IMG/VR virus record: IMGVR_UViG_3300024346_004737
Span: 1-26,685 of that record
DNA: 26,685 nucleotides
Source: a virus
Reading direction: 5' to 3' (one strand)
Program-made: the position numbers and the translations under genes
Shown here: positions 7,708 to 16,062 of the stretch, piece by piece
Position numbering within the stretch: position 1 is the stretch's first letter
How the letters are laid out: each line of letters begins with the position of its first letter
The notes under the pieces: model-generated
Databases searched by the model: none
Told to the model about the DNA's origin: nothing
Seen by the model: only the letters and a program-made list of their open reading frames with translations

Positions 7708-9276
7708 TTAGTTTATTCGAATATTTTGATTTAAGACAGTATTATTTACGTCGGCTAGTAATTGGTTAATACTGGTCTTAGTTGTTTTGGAACCTTGAGT
7801 TGCTTCATCCGGAACCATATTAGCGTGGGGGTGAACGTGATTGTTTAAGAAATCAACTATTTTTTCGATTACTTTAACTAATTCCTCCCCTCTAACAGTT
7901 GAATAAGTTTTTTCAAATAATGTATCTCCGGCACCAACAAATTTATCTTGTGGGATACCATATAGTGTATTTGCAAGATTAATTTGTCCTTTAGGACTTG
8001 TTGAATTTTGGGATAATAAAAACACTTTCTGAGCCCCTAACACACCATATGTAATGTCTTCACTTTGAAATGTGGTTGGAGTGACTGTTTCTTCTTTTAA
8101 CGTTCCTTGAGGACCAAATAACGGTGTACCACCTTTATTTTCTGAAACTAAAAACCATCCTTCTTCAGTTGAATTATTTAATTTAATTTTGTTATAAAAT
8201 CTTTTGTAATTAATGTATTCAAGTATTTCTGTCAATGCGTTACTAGGGGTAAATTTCTTACCTGTTTCGTATGTTTGTTTTGATGGTGTTACAATAAAAG
8301 GAAATTGTTGTGTAATGTTTTGTGGGTTGTTGATTGTAATTCCTGTAAATGTAACATTTGGGTTAAATATTTTAGAAATAAAATCATTAATAATTTTAAC
8401 AGATTCTGAAAATGATTTACCAACAAATGAAACCGATTCTAATTCCGCACCATAATCTTCACCACTTGTTAAGTTTAATATTGTATCAAATTTAAAGTTG
8501 TCAGTATTAACTTTAGGTCCAGGTTTTAGATTATATAGTTTAACAGACCCTGTAAAAACACTTCCTGAAGTATCTAAATTCGCAATATCCCAAACAATCA
8601 TTTTTTGTACTAATTGAACATTTTGTACTAATCTATATTTGGTTTCACTAGGTAATGTTTTTTTAGTTTGTGTAAATCTTGTTAACTGTAAAAAGGCTCT
8701 ATCTTGATTACCTATTGGAAATTTATCTTTGGATAGTTCTTTTGTTTTACCGGCACGAATTAACACTTCATTTTCTTTTACAATGACATCGGCGGTTCCT
8801 CGACCCAATAAAGCATTATCTCCGGGTTCAGGAAAAACACCTTGACTATTTTGGTCACGATATTCACCATCTTGATTTTTAAGGCTCATTCCTTGTTTTA
8901 TTCTGTCACCAACAGCTAAGAATTTTTTTGCACCTTGAAAATTTTCAAAAGGTGTTGTCATTGGAGATGAAAATGGACCTTGTATATAAAATTGACTTTG
9001 AAAAGGGAATTCTTTATTCATATATATAATATGAACATACTCATCTTTTTTAGGTGTTTGACTAATATAAAAAGGTAATAATGGTATAAAAATTAAAGGG
9101 TCTCTCGATGTCCAAGGGTCAGTATCCTCATTCCAATTAACAACTGATGCGATAATATCGTCATAGTTTTTTGTTTCAGGGATAACTCTAAGTCGACCCA
9201 ACATCATTGGGTCCTGATTATTATAGACATATCCGGGAAATAATATTTGATGTTCGTTTTTTTTAGTTATCTCCAT
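7708..9276 (-). CDS. Baseplate hub/spike OB-fold protein (gp5/VgrG-like, no lysozyme domain)
   Basis: Probable central baseplate spike or hub protein, 522 residues. The N-terminus (residues about 10-120) has the OB-fold spike signature: YNNQDPMMLGRLRV resembles the DP..LGRVRV motif at the start of gp5 and VgrG-like OB domains, followed by a DPWTSRDPL segment and a hydrophobic PLLPFY strand. The middle has no recognised domain and no visible lysozyme catalytic motif, unlike T4 gp5. The C-terminal region has a short coiled stretch and NNHVHPHA, similar to the histidine motifs seen in baseplate assembly proteins. It overlaps the 74-aa gene upstream by 14 bases. Confidence 0.72.
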   Translation of the reverse strand: MEITKKNEHQILFPGYVYNNQDPMMLGRLRVIPETKNYDDIIASVVNWNEDTDPWTSRDPLIFIPLLPFYISQTPKKDEYVHIIYMNKEFPFQSQFYIQGPFSSPMTTPFENFQGAKKFLAVGDRIKQGMSLKNQDGEYRDQNSQGVFPEPGDNALLGRGTADVIVKENEVLIRAGKTKELSKDKFPIGNQDRAFLQLTRFTQTKKTLPSETKYRLVQNVQLVQKMIVWDIANLDTSGSVFTGSVKLYNLKPGPKVNTDNFKFDTILNLTSGEDYGAELESVSFVGKSFSESVKIINDFISKIFNPNVTFTGITINNPQNITQQFPFIVTPSKQTYETGKKFTPSNALTEILEYINYKRFYNKIKLNNSTEEGWFLVSENKGGTPLFGPQGTLKEETVTPTTFQSEDITYGVLGAQKVFLLSQNSTSPKGQINLANTLYGIPQDKFVGAGDTLFEKTYSTVRGEELVKVIEKIVDFLNNHVHPHANMVPDEATQGSKTTKTSINQLLADVNNTVLNQNIRIN

Positions 9277-9487
9277 TTGGTTTTATTCTTTTTTGATATT
9301 CTTTTAATATGGTATTGTAAGTTAACTCTAACTTATCTAATTGTTCTGTGCCCTTTAATACCATATTTTTGGTAAATTCAAAATCTTCTTGAATACAATC
9401 CATAGCTAAAGTTAAATCTTTATTTGATGATGTTTTGTATTCTTTTATTATTTGTAATACTTTTTCAGATTTTTCTTTTTGAGTCAT
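9263..9487 (-). CDS. Small coiled-coil hypothetical protein (74 aa)
   Basis: Function not recognised. The whole protein is predicted helical and charged, with heptad-like spacing in KGTEQLDKLELTYNTILKEY. It lies between two large virion-type genes, 2 bases after the upstream gene's end and overlapping the spike-like gene by 14 bases, so it is probably co-translated with them. It may be a small assembly factor or chaperone for the tail, but that is inferred only from place and size. Confidence 0.7.
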   Translation of the reverse strand: MTQKEKSEKVLQIIKEYKTSSNKDLTLAMDCIQEDFEFTKNMVLKGTEQLDKLELTYNTILKEYQKRIKPNGDN

Positions 9488-9489
9488 AA

Positions 9490-11397
9490 TTAGAATTTTT
9501 TACCGTATGAACTGGTAGGTATAGTCAAAAACGCTGGTGTTACCACTAATGGACCTACAGCAACTTGAAGTTTATTATTTTCGGCTTCTTCAATAGCCAT
9601 TGCTTTCATTTGTCCAAATTTACCTAATAAATCAAAATTTGGTGCTCCACTTGGCATCGCCCCTGTTGGGATTCCCATACTTTGTAATTCTTCAATTGCA
9701 CCAATAAACGCTCTTGATTCAGAGTAACCATCCAATAATTGTGCAGCATATAAGATTGGTAATGGAATATCTGCACCAAATCCGGGAATATTTAATAAAT
9801 TTAATAATGCCAAAATATCATCAATTAAATTTTTACATTTACGATAATCGGTTATTAACCCAATAATTGCTAAAAGTAATGCCAATAACTTTAATATCAT
9901 CGCATATTTTTTAACAATTTTTTCTTTTACTATATCTTTAATTATTTGTTGGACAAGTTTTAAAATATCTTCTTTAATTAATTTATATAATTCCTCGACA
10001 AAAATAGCACCTACTTTAGACACTAAATTAATAAAGAATTTTTTAAATATTTTAGCAAAGTCAACAAACGATTTTATATTATCAGCCAATGTATTACCTA
10101 ATGCTTTATACATAACAATAATAGGTAATATCATTTTTGGAGTGATTAACGCTCCAATCATACCATTAGTTATTAATTTTATAAAATTTGTATCGACAAC
10201 AACTTGTGGGTTAACATTTATTCCAACACCAAGCCAAGCCGGATTATTAGCTAAAACATCGGTTATGTTATTCGCGGCATTTTCAAATTCAGAACCTTCA
10301 TAAAAATTTAATTGACCTAACGCACCAACAATTTCGTTAAAATTAACAGGTAAATCAACATTACCACAATCTTCAAATTGGATAACTCCTTTTTTTATGT
10401 TTGCGGTTCTAATATCTATATTTCTTAAATCAATATCGGTAAATTCAAAAAATGAATCATCTATACCATCTAACTCGGCAATTTTAGAAATACCACTAGT
10501 ATCTATCTCTCCATCACTTGCACCACTATCAAAACAAAGACCTAAAATTCTTGCCAAGATTAATTCAGCTTGACTAGCATTTTGAACCTGAGATGTTCCC
10601 GCATCTATTTTCATAGATATAGCTCCGGATAAGGACTCCATAATAGAGGCGATAATATCAGTATCTTCGGACATTCTTATGGTATCGTAATAATCAACCA
10701 TAAATTCACCTACCTTAAGAGGGTTATTTCTTCCTTGTAAATCAACTTCAAACCAAGGACCTGTGGCACCACCTAAAGCTAAAGGTTGGTTTTCCATATA
10801 GGTAATATTAAATAAAGGTTGACCGGATTTACCCACATAATTGTATATGGTAGATTGAGTTGTTAATGTATGTAATTGTCGATTCATTGAAAATGGAATC
10901 TGACCTGATTGAGGTAAGTTTTTCTCATAAACAACAACACCAACTTCATCTTGGGGGTCAATTAATAATCTATTAAATAAATCAATTGAACTAACTTTTA
11001 CATAAATTTTGCCTGTTGTGTATGCTTGTTGTTGGTCACAACCTAATGCGGTTAAACAATCTGAAATAACTATTGTTCTTAATCTTGGTTGAACATTTTT
11101 AATTGTTCTAATTAACAATCTTTTAATATATGATGGTGAACCACTACCATTTCCACCTGTAGTATTGGTTAAATCTAATAGTTGTTCAAATTGGTTTTTA
11201 ACTTGTTTTTGATATCTTTTTGTTTGATTTTTAACACTAGTTAATGATTCTGAAACTTGAGATTTAGTTTTTTCAAAAGAATCTCCAACTTTTTTGTTCG
11301 CATCATCATATTGGGACTTAATGTCCGCAAAAGATTTAGTCGCATTAAGTTTTTTTTGAATTTTATTATAATCAAAATTAATATCTAATGATGGCAT
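9490..11397 (-). CDS. Large structural protein with hydrophobic C-terminal helices
   Basis: Family not recognised; likely a tail or baseplate component, perhaps a hub or tape-measure-like protein. Of 635 residues, 1-75 are Lys/Gln/Ser-rich and probably coiled coil, followed by a glycine linker (81-87). Residues about 105-250 look beta-structured (IYVKVSS, EVGVVVYEKN), about 300-400 acidic and mixed. From about 410 to 540 the protein is hydrophobic and helical, with the clearest membrane-type segment at 499-516 (AMILKLLALLLAIIGLIT). Such segments occur in phage proteins that pass into the host membrane during DNA entry. It is directly upstream of the small coiled-coil gene and the spike-like gene. 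Confidence 0.65.
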   Translation of the reverse strand: MPSLDINFDYNKIQKKLNATKSFADIKSQYDDANKKVGDSFEKTKSQVSESLTSVKNQTKRYQKQVKNQFEQLLDLTNTTGGNGSGSPSYIKRLLIRTIKNVQPRLRTIVISDCLTALGCDQQQAYTTGKIYVKVSSIDLFNRLLIDPQDEVGVVVYEKNLPQSGQIPFSMNRQLHTLTTQSTIYNYVGKSGQPLFNITYMENQPLALGGATGPWFEVDLQGRNNPLKVGEFMVDYYDTIRMSEDTDIIASIMESLSGAISMKIDAGTSQVQNASQAELILARILGLCFDSGASDGEIDTSGISKIAELDGIDDSFFEFTDIDLRNIDIRTANIKKGVIQFEDCGNVDLPVNFNEIVGALGQLNFYEGSEFENAANNITDVLANNPAWLGVGINVNPQVVVDTNFIKLITNGMIGALITPKMILPIIVMYKALGNTLADNIKSFVDFAKIFKKFFINLVSKVGAIFVEELYKLIKEDILKLVQQIIKDIVKEKIVKKYAMILKLLALLLAIIGLITDYRKCKNLIDDILALLNLLNIPGFGADIPLPILYAAQLLDGYSESRAFIGAIEELQSMGIPTGAMPSGAPNFDLLGKFGQMKAMAIEEAENNKLQVAVGPLVVTPAFLTIPTSSYGKKF

Positions 11398-11403
11398 CTT
11401 GTG

Positions 11404-11784
11404 TTATTTTTTCATTTTATAAGAATCATTATCTTTTGAGATATCCTTCTCCATTAGAGTTCTAAATAACTCGTCATCCCCTAAATCAGTTATTGAGAAT
11501 CCACCACCATTATCTTTATTGGAGTTAGATTTTTCCCACATAGAAGATTGTAGTTTAGATAGTGTTAATTTTTTCTCAATACAGTCGTTTACAATTTTTT
11601 GTTGTTTTTCAATTACCGGACCAATAACTGTCATATCTTCCGGCTCTTTCATCATTGTCAACATTTTGTTTTGAATTCTTATTGCAGTGTTTCTTTGTTC
11701 TACAACTTCGTTATAGATTTCCTGCATCAACGATAACATTGATTCTTTTGAAAGATTTATCTCTTTTTTTGTTGGTCTTCCCAT
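11404..11784 (-). CDS. Hypothetical protein next to the late sigma factor (126 aa)
   Basis: Not recognised. It begins GRPTKKEINLSKE, has helical, Met/Gln-rich middle parts, a Gly/Asn-rich hinge near residue 92 and an acidic ending DLGDDELFRTLMEKD. It lies 25 bases after the gp55-like gene and 6 bases before the large structural gene. Two guesses fit the context: a small terminase-like protein (by its N-terminal RPTKK start) or a gp33-like late co-activator (by its neighbour), but no sequence match supports either. The box TATTTATA stands 3 bases before its start codon. Confidence 0.68.
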   Translation of the reverse strand: MGRPTKKEINLSKESMLSLMQEIYNEVVEQRNTAIRIQNKMLTMMKEPEDMTVIGPVIEKQQKIVNDCIEKKLTLSKLQSSMWEKSNSNKDNGGGFSITDLGDDELFRTLMEKDISKDNDSYKMKK

Positions 11785-11787
11785 AAC

Positions 11788-11795
11788 TATAAATA
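11788..11795 (-). promoter_or_regulatory. TATTTATA box 3 bases before the 126-aa gene
   Basis: Read on the minus strand, TATTTATA (11795 to 11788) is followed by GTT and the ATG at 11784. On the plus strand it reads TATAAATA. It lies in the short gap after the gp55-like gene and may start a late transcript for the downstream structural genes. Confidence 0.42.
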
Positions 11796-11809
11796 TATAA
11801 TACTGAATT

Positions 11810-12559
11810 TTATTTAACCATAGTTTGGACTAATTCAAAATACATATTTTTATATTTTTTCATAGACCCTCTAATTTCTTTAGTTGAAAGATTTGTCATT
11901 TCTCTTAATGAAAGTAATATGATATTCTTATTGAATTTATTATTATCATTTCCAACAAAGATATTTTCATAATTGTCGAATAAATCGTATAATGCTTGAC
12001 CAAGTTTAATTTCATTTTCATTTAGATTTTCATTTTTAATGAATAAATCTAATTTAATTAAAAAGTGATGAATAATTCTTTCAGAATCTAAATTATCGTT
12101 TTCAATATAATAAGCAAATCCTTCATCGTTTTCTAAACTAGTTGAAATGTCTTCATAGGATATTTTCCTATTCATTTCTTTTTGGTCTTTAATTATTTGG
12201 CCCATAAGGTAATTTTTACATATGGTTCCAAAATAAGAGTAAGCCTTCTTTTCTTTAGAAGGCTTAAACTTATCTATTTTTGTTATTAAGAATGAGTGAG
12301 TATCTGTATGGATTTCGTTAAAATCCATATCTTTTCTGTATAATTTATATCTTCTAATAATTGAAGATATCATCTTATCTAAAGGTTTTAACAAAAACTC
12401 ATTATAAATTTTATTTCTTTCGTGGTGACACTCAGTTTCTAAAAACCGAACAACAGCTAGTTCTTCTCGAACATCAAAATAATTTAATTGGGTCGGTTTT
12501 CTACCTTTCTTCTTTAACTCAACACTGGTGTCTCCTGTCAAATTAATAATTTCTGTCAT
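11810..12559 (-). CDS. 55: gp55-like late transcription sigma factor
   Basis: Likely phage sigma factor that directs host RNA polymerase to late promoters. Residues about 85-135 carry a sigma region-2-like segment: KFKPSKEKKAYSYFGTICKN, followed by YLMGQIIKDQKEMNRKISYE. T4 gp55 has the matching arrangement ([20 protein letters not shown], then a basic KKERKE). At 249 residues it is longer than T4 gp55 (185) because of extra N- and C-terminal parts. The C-terminus is Met/Lys-rich and lacks an obvious sliding-clamp-binding end such as LDFL. It abuts the GT2 gene (stop and start share base 12559) and contains a perfect 10-bp inverted repeat at 12241-12267. Confidence 0.8.
   Translation of the reverse strand: MTEIINLTGDTSVELKKKGRKPTQLNYFDVREELAVVRFLETECHHERNKIYNEFLLKPLDKMISSIIRRYKLYRKDMDFNEIHTDTHSFLITKIDKFKPSKEKKAYSYFGTICKNYLMGQIIKDQKEMNRKISYEDISTSLENDEGFAYYIENDNLDSERIIHHFLIKLDLFIKNENLNENEIKLGQALYDLFDNYENIFVGNDNNKFNKNIILLSLREMTNLSTKEIRGSMKKYKNMYFELVQTMVK
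12241..12267. repeat. Perfect 10-bp inverted repeat inside the sigma gene
   Basis: TAAGCCTTCT (12241-12250) and AGAAGGCTTA (12258-12267) form a perfect stem with a 7-base loop in the coding region for the KPSKEKKAY segment. There is no T run on either side, so it is not a standard terminator. It could affect translation or mRNA stability, or be chance in an AT-rich gene. Confidence 0.8.
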
Positions 12560-13371
12560 TACGATTCTTGAGATTCGTATTTTATGGCTCTATCATTAAT
12601 AAAGAAAAATTCTTTTTTTGCTGATTCTACCCAAAATTTAACCTCATCAGGTGTTATAACATCATCTCCATTTTTATAGTTCCAAAAAATAGAACCTTCT
12701 CTTAAATTCATATGTTTGTATCCGATTTTAGGGATTGACATAATCTTTATTGAGTTATACGTCATTCTTAAAAAGAATTCATAACCAAATGTTAATTTAA
12801 AAGATGGTTTTAATAAACCATAATCAATAAATGAATCTTTTTTAATTACAATTCCCGATAATTGGAAATTTTGATAATCCATTAATGTCTCGTTAGTTAA
12901 GATTCCCATTTCAGGTGTAAAATTAGCAGCAAATGTTGCCTCATTTGTAAAACCTGCGAATTTCTCAGCATTATCAACATCAACAACTATTGGTAAAAAT
13001 GACTGTACGTCAGGGTATACTTCAGAATATTTTAAAACATTCTTAAACCAAATTGATGAATATTCATCATCAAATTCAAATAATGATACCCAAGTTGATT
13101 TAGCACTTCTAACACCGTAATTAATTTGTGATGAGTAATTAGGGTCTTTAGTCCATTCAACTTTAACTACAGGTAAATCACCAAAATCAAACCCATTTAG
13201 ATATTCAACTAATGAGGTTTCATTTGTGTGAACAATAACAAGTTCATTTATTTCTGTTTTTTGTGTTTTTAATGATTCAATACATTTTTTAAAGTATTCA
13301 TCAAAATCTCTTACTTTAGATGATTTAATTGGTAAAATTACCGATACATCAAATTTTTTAATTTCTTCCAT
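12559..13371 (-). CDS. GT-A (family 2-like) glycosyltransferase
   Basis: Predicted glycosyltransferase of 270 residues. The N-terminus (VSVILPIKSSK) is the usual first strand of GT2 enzymes, followed by an NELVIVHTN strand, an INYGVRSAKSTWVSLFEFDD segment and the D101-D102 pair in the DxD position that binds the metal and nucleotide-sugar. The C-terminal half (GYEFFLRMTYNSIKIMSIPK) also follows GT2 pattern. It lies between the gp55-like gene and a GT-B gene, away from the main sugar cassette. Acceptor and sugar are unknown; it could glycosylate virion protein, DNA or a host glycan. Confidence 0.8.
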   Translation of the reverse strand: MEEIKKFDVSVILPIKSSKVRDFDEYFKKCIESLKTQKTEINELVIVHTNETSLVEYLNGFDFGDLPVVKVEWTKDPNYSSQINYGVRSAKSTWVSLFEFDDEYSSIWFKNVLKYSEVYPDVQSFLPIVVDVDNAEKFAGFTNEATFAANFTPEMGILTNETLMDYQNFQLSGIVIKKDSFIDYGLLKPSFKLTFGYEFFLRMTYNSIKIMSIPKIGYKHMNLREGSIFWNYKNGDDVITPDEVKFWVESAKKEFFFINDRAIKYESQES

Positions 13372-13378
13372 ATTGTTT

Positions 13379-14434
13379 TTAGATTGTTTGTAGTTTAGAT
13401 AATTGTTCTGTAAATGACTCTTGTCTAGTTGTTAGATAACCATCAAATAGTTTAACTGATTCTTTTTCAAAACTTTCTTTGGTTGGTAAAGAATCTACCG
13501 TTTTTTTCATCTCAATAAATAAATTTTCATTTACGTTATCCTCTAACCAATTTTGTAAATAATCAGCGATAAAATCAACCAATTGTATTTTATTATTAAT
13601 CCATAGTCCGTTATCTTCACTCAACCATTCAGGGAGTAAATTAGGGACTAATCCCAATACAGGTACACCACATTTCATAGATTCTAATGGGAATGTTCCA
13701 TAAGCACTTGTTTCATCAATCCAAACTGACAAACAAGATTCGTTTAATCCTGTTGCAAACTCTTTTTCAGTTAAACTTCTCATATCTCTAAATGTTATCC
13801 ATCGATATTGAGGAAACTTAATATAAAAAGTTTTAATTAAGTTTACAGTATCTCTTTGGTCTCTTGAGTGGACCGTAATAATTGGTTTTGCTGGAAACTT
13901 CTGAGGTTTAAAAATATCGGAAATATAAGGTGTTAATACATCAAATGAAACATTTCTCATAACGGTTTGAATTTGTTCTTTTTGTTTTTCAGAAGTTGTA
14001 ATACATTTTAAAAACCCTAAATCATTCCAAGTTTGGCCTGGTTGTAATGTTTCTAACATATAGTCATAAGATTGACAAAGAACAATTTTACCACAAGGTA
14101 AGTTTGTTATTTGAGACATAATGAAACCATATAATTCAGGAATAATAATTAAATCTTCCGGAGATACTTGTAAATTTTGACCTTCAATAGATTGATGAGG
14201 TAAAGTCATATATTCCTCACCTAACCATTCAGACACTCCTTTATAATCGGGAGTTTCGTGTAAAATAATCGGATTGTATCCTGCGTTTAATAATGCCAAA
14301 CCTAATCTGTAGATATAAGCAATAGATGCTTTGGCGTTACCTTTTGTGTCTTGAGTAATAAGATAAATTTTAGATATCTTATTTTTCATATTCTCAATCG
14401 ACAACTCTAATTTTGTAATTTGTTCTTGATTCAT
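13379..14434 (-). CDS. GT-B (family 4-like) glycosyltransferase
   Basis: Predicted glycosyltransferase with two Rossmann-like halves, 351 residues. The N-terminal half includes NAKASIAYIYRLGLALLNAG and a strand IIIPELYG. The C-terminal half has YGTFPLESMKCGVPVLGL (about residues 245-262), the typical donor-binding E-x-M-x-CG-x-PV motif of GT4-type enzymes. It is 7 bases upstream of the GT2-like gene, so the two may act together. The start at 14434 is preceded by AAATTATAAT and no Shine-Dalgarno. Donor sugar is unknown. Confidence 0.8.
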   Translation of the reverse strand: MNQEQITKLELSIENMKNKISKIYLITQDTKGNAKASIAYIYRLGLALLNAGYNPIILHETPDYKGVSEWLGEEYMTLPHQSIEGQNLQVSPEDLIIIPELYGFIMSQITNLPCGKIVLCQSYDYMLETLQPGQTWNDLGFLKCITTSEKQKEQIQTVMRNVSFDVLTPYISDIFKPQKFPAKPIITVHSRDQRDTVNLIKTFYIKFPQYRWITFRDMRSLTEKEFATGLNESCLSVWIDETSAYGTFPLESMKCGVPVLGLVPNLLPEWLSEDNGLWINNKIQLVDFIADYLQNWLEDNVNENLFIEMKKTVDSLPTKESFEKESVKLFDGYLTTRQESFTEQLSKLQTI

Positions 14435-14435
14435 A

Positions 14436-14714
14436 TTATAATTTGTTTAGTAAATTTTTATATAATAACGTATTAAACGCTATTTTAAATGGTATTGATA
14501 TGTTATTTGTTCCTTTAGCACCTAATTGTTCATCAATCTCTTCCGGTTCATCCATAATGATTTCTAACATTAATTTAATAGTTTCGTATTTAATAATGCT
14601 GATTGCCGTATTTTCAGTTTCCCCTGAAATATTTCCTTTAGTTTCTTTAATTTGGACATAATCATCAATTTTGTCTAAATCTAAATAGTAATGTTCTCCT
14701 AATACTTTTAACAT
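14436..14714 (-). CDS. Small hypothetical protein (92 aa)
   Basis: Not recognised. The N-terminus (MLKVLGEHYYLDLDKIDDYV) reads like short beta strands and the rest is helical, with an acidic patch MDEPEEIDEQLG. It lies between the HAD-like gene (sharing base 14714) and the GT-B gene (1 base gap), so it is part of the same transcript. Confidence 0.7.
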   Translation of the reverse strand: MLKVLGEHYYLDLDKIDDYVQIKETKGNISGETENTAISIIKYETIKLMLEIIMDEPEEIDEQLGAKGTNNISIPFKIAFNTLLYKNLLNKL

Positions 14715-15310
14715 TATAATAATTTTGTTAATTCACTTTCTAATTCTTTAATACTTGTTATTGAATAGTCCGTTGAAATATGTTTATTGTATTCCGTTTG
14801 ATATTTTATTATTTTTTTATCGGTCGGATGTTCTAATAATAAGGTAGGATTAGATGTAAGTAAAACATCAATTTCGTCCCACATAGAATTTATTGTAATA
14901 TTACTATAAAATTTGACCTTTTCTAACTGACATCCAAATTTTGATAAGAAGAATAACGACGCTGGTTTTGACCTACCCATTTCATCTGAAACTATTAATA
15001 ACTCGTGGTTATCTCTTAATTTTATGTATAAATCGTTTAAATCATTAAATGTTGAATATTCTGAAGATTGTGAATGACCAAATATTTCCATAGGGAACTC
15101 CTCATATAAAAACGAATACAATTCTTCGTCTGTTTGGAATTTAAAGTGATTTCTAAGGTTTAAACTATCGACCGGTAATGATATCTCATATTTGAAAGAT
15201 TCTTCCTCTTCTAAACCCTCCGTCTTATCTATCATATATTTTTGATAGGTTTGTTCTATTTTATCTATAGTATTTCTTAATACTCCGTTAATCTCAATTG
15301 CTATTCTCAT
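14714..15310 (-). CDS. HAD-like protein with lost catalytic aspartates
   Basis: Resembles small HAD-superfamily phosphatases or 5'-nucleotidases (198 residues), but the active site is altered. Motif I, normally DxDGVL, reads E6-I-N8-G9-V-L. Motif II is probably S108 in LLIVSDE, followed by K115 in GRSKPASLFFL. Motif IV, normally DDxxxN-like, reads IDVLLTSNPTLL (about 147-158), with Thr and Ser where acidic residues are expected. So the fold seems kept while the nucleophile and metal ligands are gone; it may bind rather than hydrolyse a ligand. It overlaps the end of phoH by 17 bases. Confidence 0.6.
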   Translation of the reverse strand: MRIAIEINGVLRNTIDKIEQTYQKYMIDKTEGLEEEESFKYEISLPVDSLNLRNHFKFQTDEELYSFLYEEFPMEIFGHSQSSEYSTFNDLNDLYIKLRDNHELLIVSDEMGRSKPASLFFLSKFGCQLEKVKFYSNITINSMWDEIDVLLTSNPTLLLEHPTDKKIIKYQTEYNKHISTDYSITSIKELESELTKLL

Positions 15311-16055
15311 CCGGTTCGTTATCGTATTTACGTAATATCTTACTAATTAATGGGTTCCTTACAATATCATTTTTGTCTTTAAACTCAAATGTTGATACAT
15401 AATCATCTTCTCTAAATTTTTCAATCGCGTCCCATAAACCACTATGAGTTTTATTTTTATATTTATCGGATTGTTCCACGTCACCTGAAATAAAGAATTT
15501 ACTGTTAAACCCAATTCTTGTTAAAAGAAGTTTCATTTGACTTGGAGAAGCATTTTGACCTTCCTCAAATATTAATATCGAATTATCAATATTCATACCT
15601 CTCATAAACGCTAACGCAAATACTTCAATAACTTCTATCTCTTTAAGTTTTTCACGAGATTCTTTTCCAATAATTTTATTTAATAAATAATAAGATGGGA
15701 AAATATATGGGTCTAATTTTTCTTCTACGTTACCTGGTAGTGAACCTAATTTTTCTTCGGCTTCGACTGCCGGCCTAACAATAATAATTTTCTCGTAAGG
15801 AGTTTTTGGGTCCGACAATAAATCAATCGCCGCTTTCATTGTTATGTAACTTTTACCAACACCTGCTGGTCCGGAACAAACTGTAATTTCACTTTCAATT
15901 AGAGTATCGTAATACTTCTTTTGATTTACGGTTAGAAACTTTTCTTTAGTTTTTCGTTTAATGATTTGACCAATTAAATCTTTTTTACTTACCGGTTTAC
16001 CGGTGACTTCCGGAGTCGGAGTTGTTGTTGGTTTTCTTTTTCTAGCTTCAGCCAT
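15294..16055 (-). CDS. phoH: PhoH-like ATPase
   Basis: PhoH-family P-loop ATPase of 253 residues, a gene very common in T4-like and marine phages with an uncertain role in RNA metabolism or phosphate stress. Walker A is G62-PAGVGK-S69 after the LTVNQKKYYDTL segment; the PhoH region VRPAVEAEEKLGSLPG follows at about 93-108. The Walker B segment is ILIFEEGQNAS (160-170), where the family more often has DEAQN; Glu replaces Asp and Gly replaces Ala. A GD motif (FISGDVEQ) follows. The N-terminal 25 residues are a basic, Pro/Thr-rich tail. It is 7 bases after the gmd stop, at the end of the sugar cassette. Confidence 0.92.
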   Translation of the reverse strand: MAEARKRKPTTTPTPEVTGKPVSKKDLIGQIIKRKTKEKFLTVNQKKYYDTLIESEITVCSGPAGVGKSYITMKAAIDLLSDPKTPYEKIIIVRPAVEAEEKLGSLPGNVEEKLDPYIFPSYYLLNKIIGKESREKLKEIEVIEVFALAFMRGMNIDNSILIFEEGQNASPSQMKLLLTRIGFNSKFFISGDVEQSDKYKNKTHSGLWDAIEKFREDDYVSTFEFKDKNDIVRNPLISKILRKYDNEPDENSN

Positions 16056-16062
16056 TTTTTAA

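Noticed and set aside
9490-11397. Firm call as tape measure protein
   Set aside because: Length and hydrophobic helices are compatible, but the middle of the protein is beta-rich and no family motif was seen.
11404-11784. Firm call as terminase small subunit
   Set aside because: Only the N-terminal GRPTKK resembles such proteins, and no large terminase gene is adjacent.
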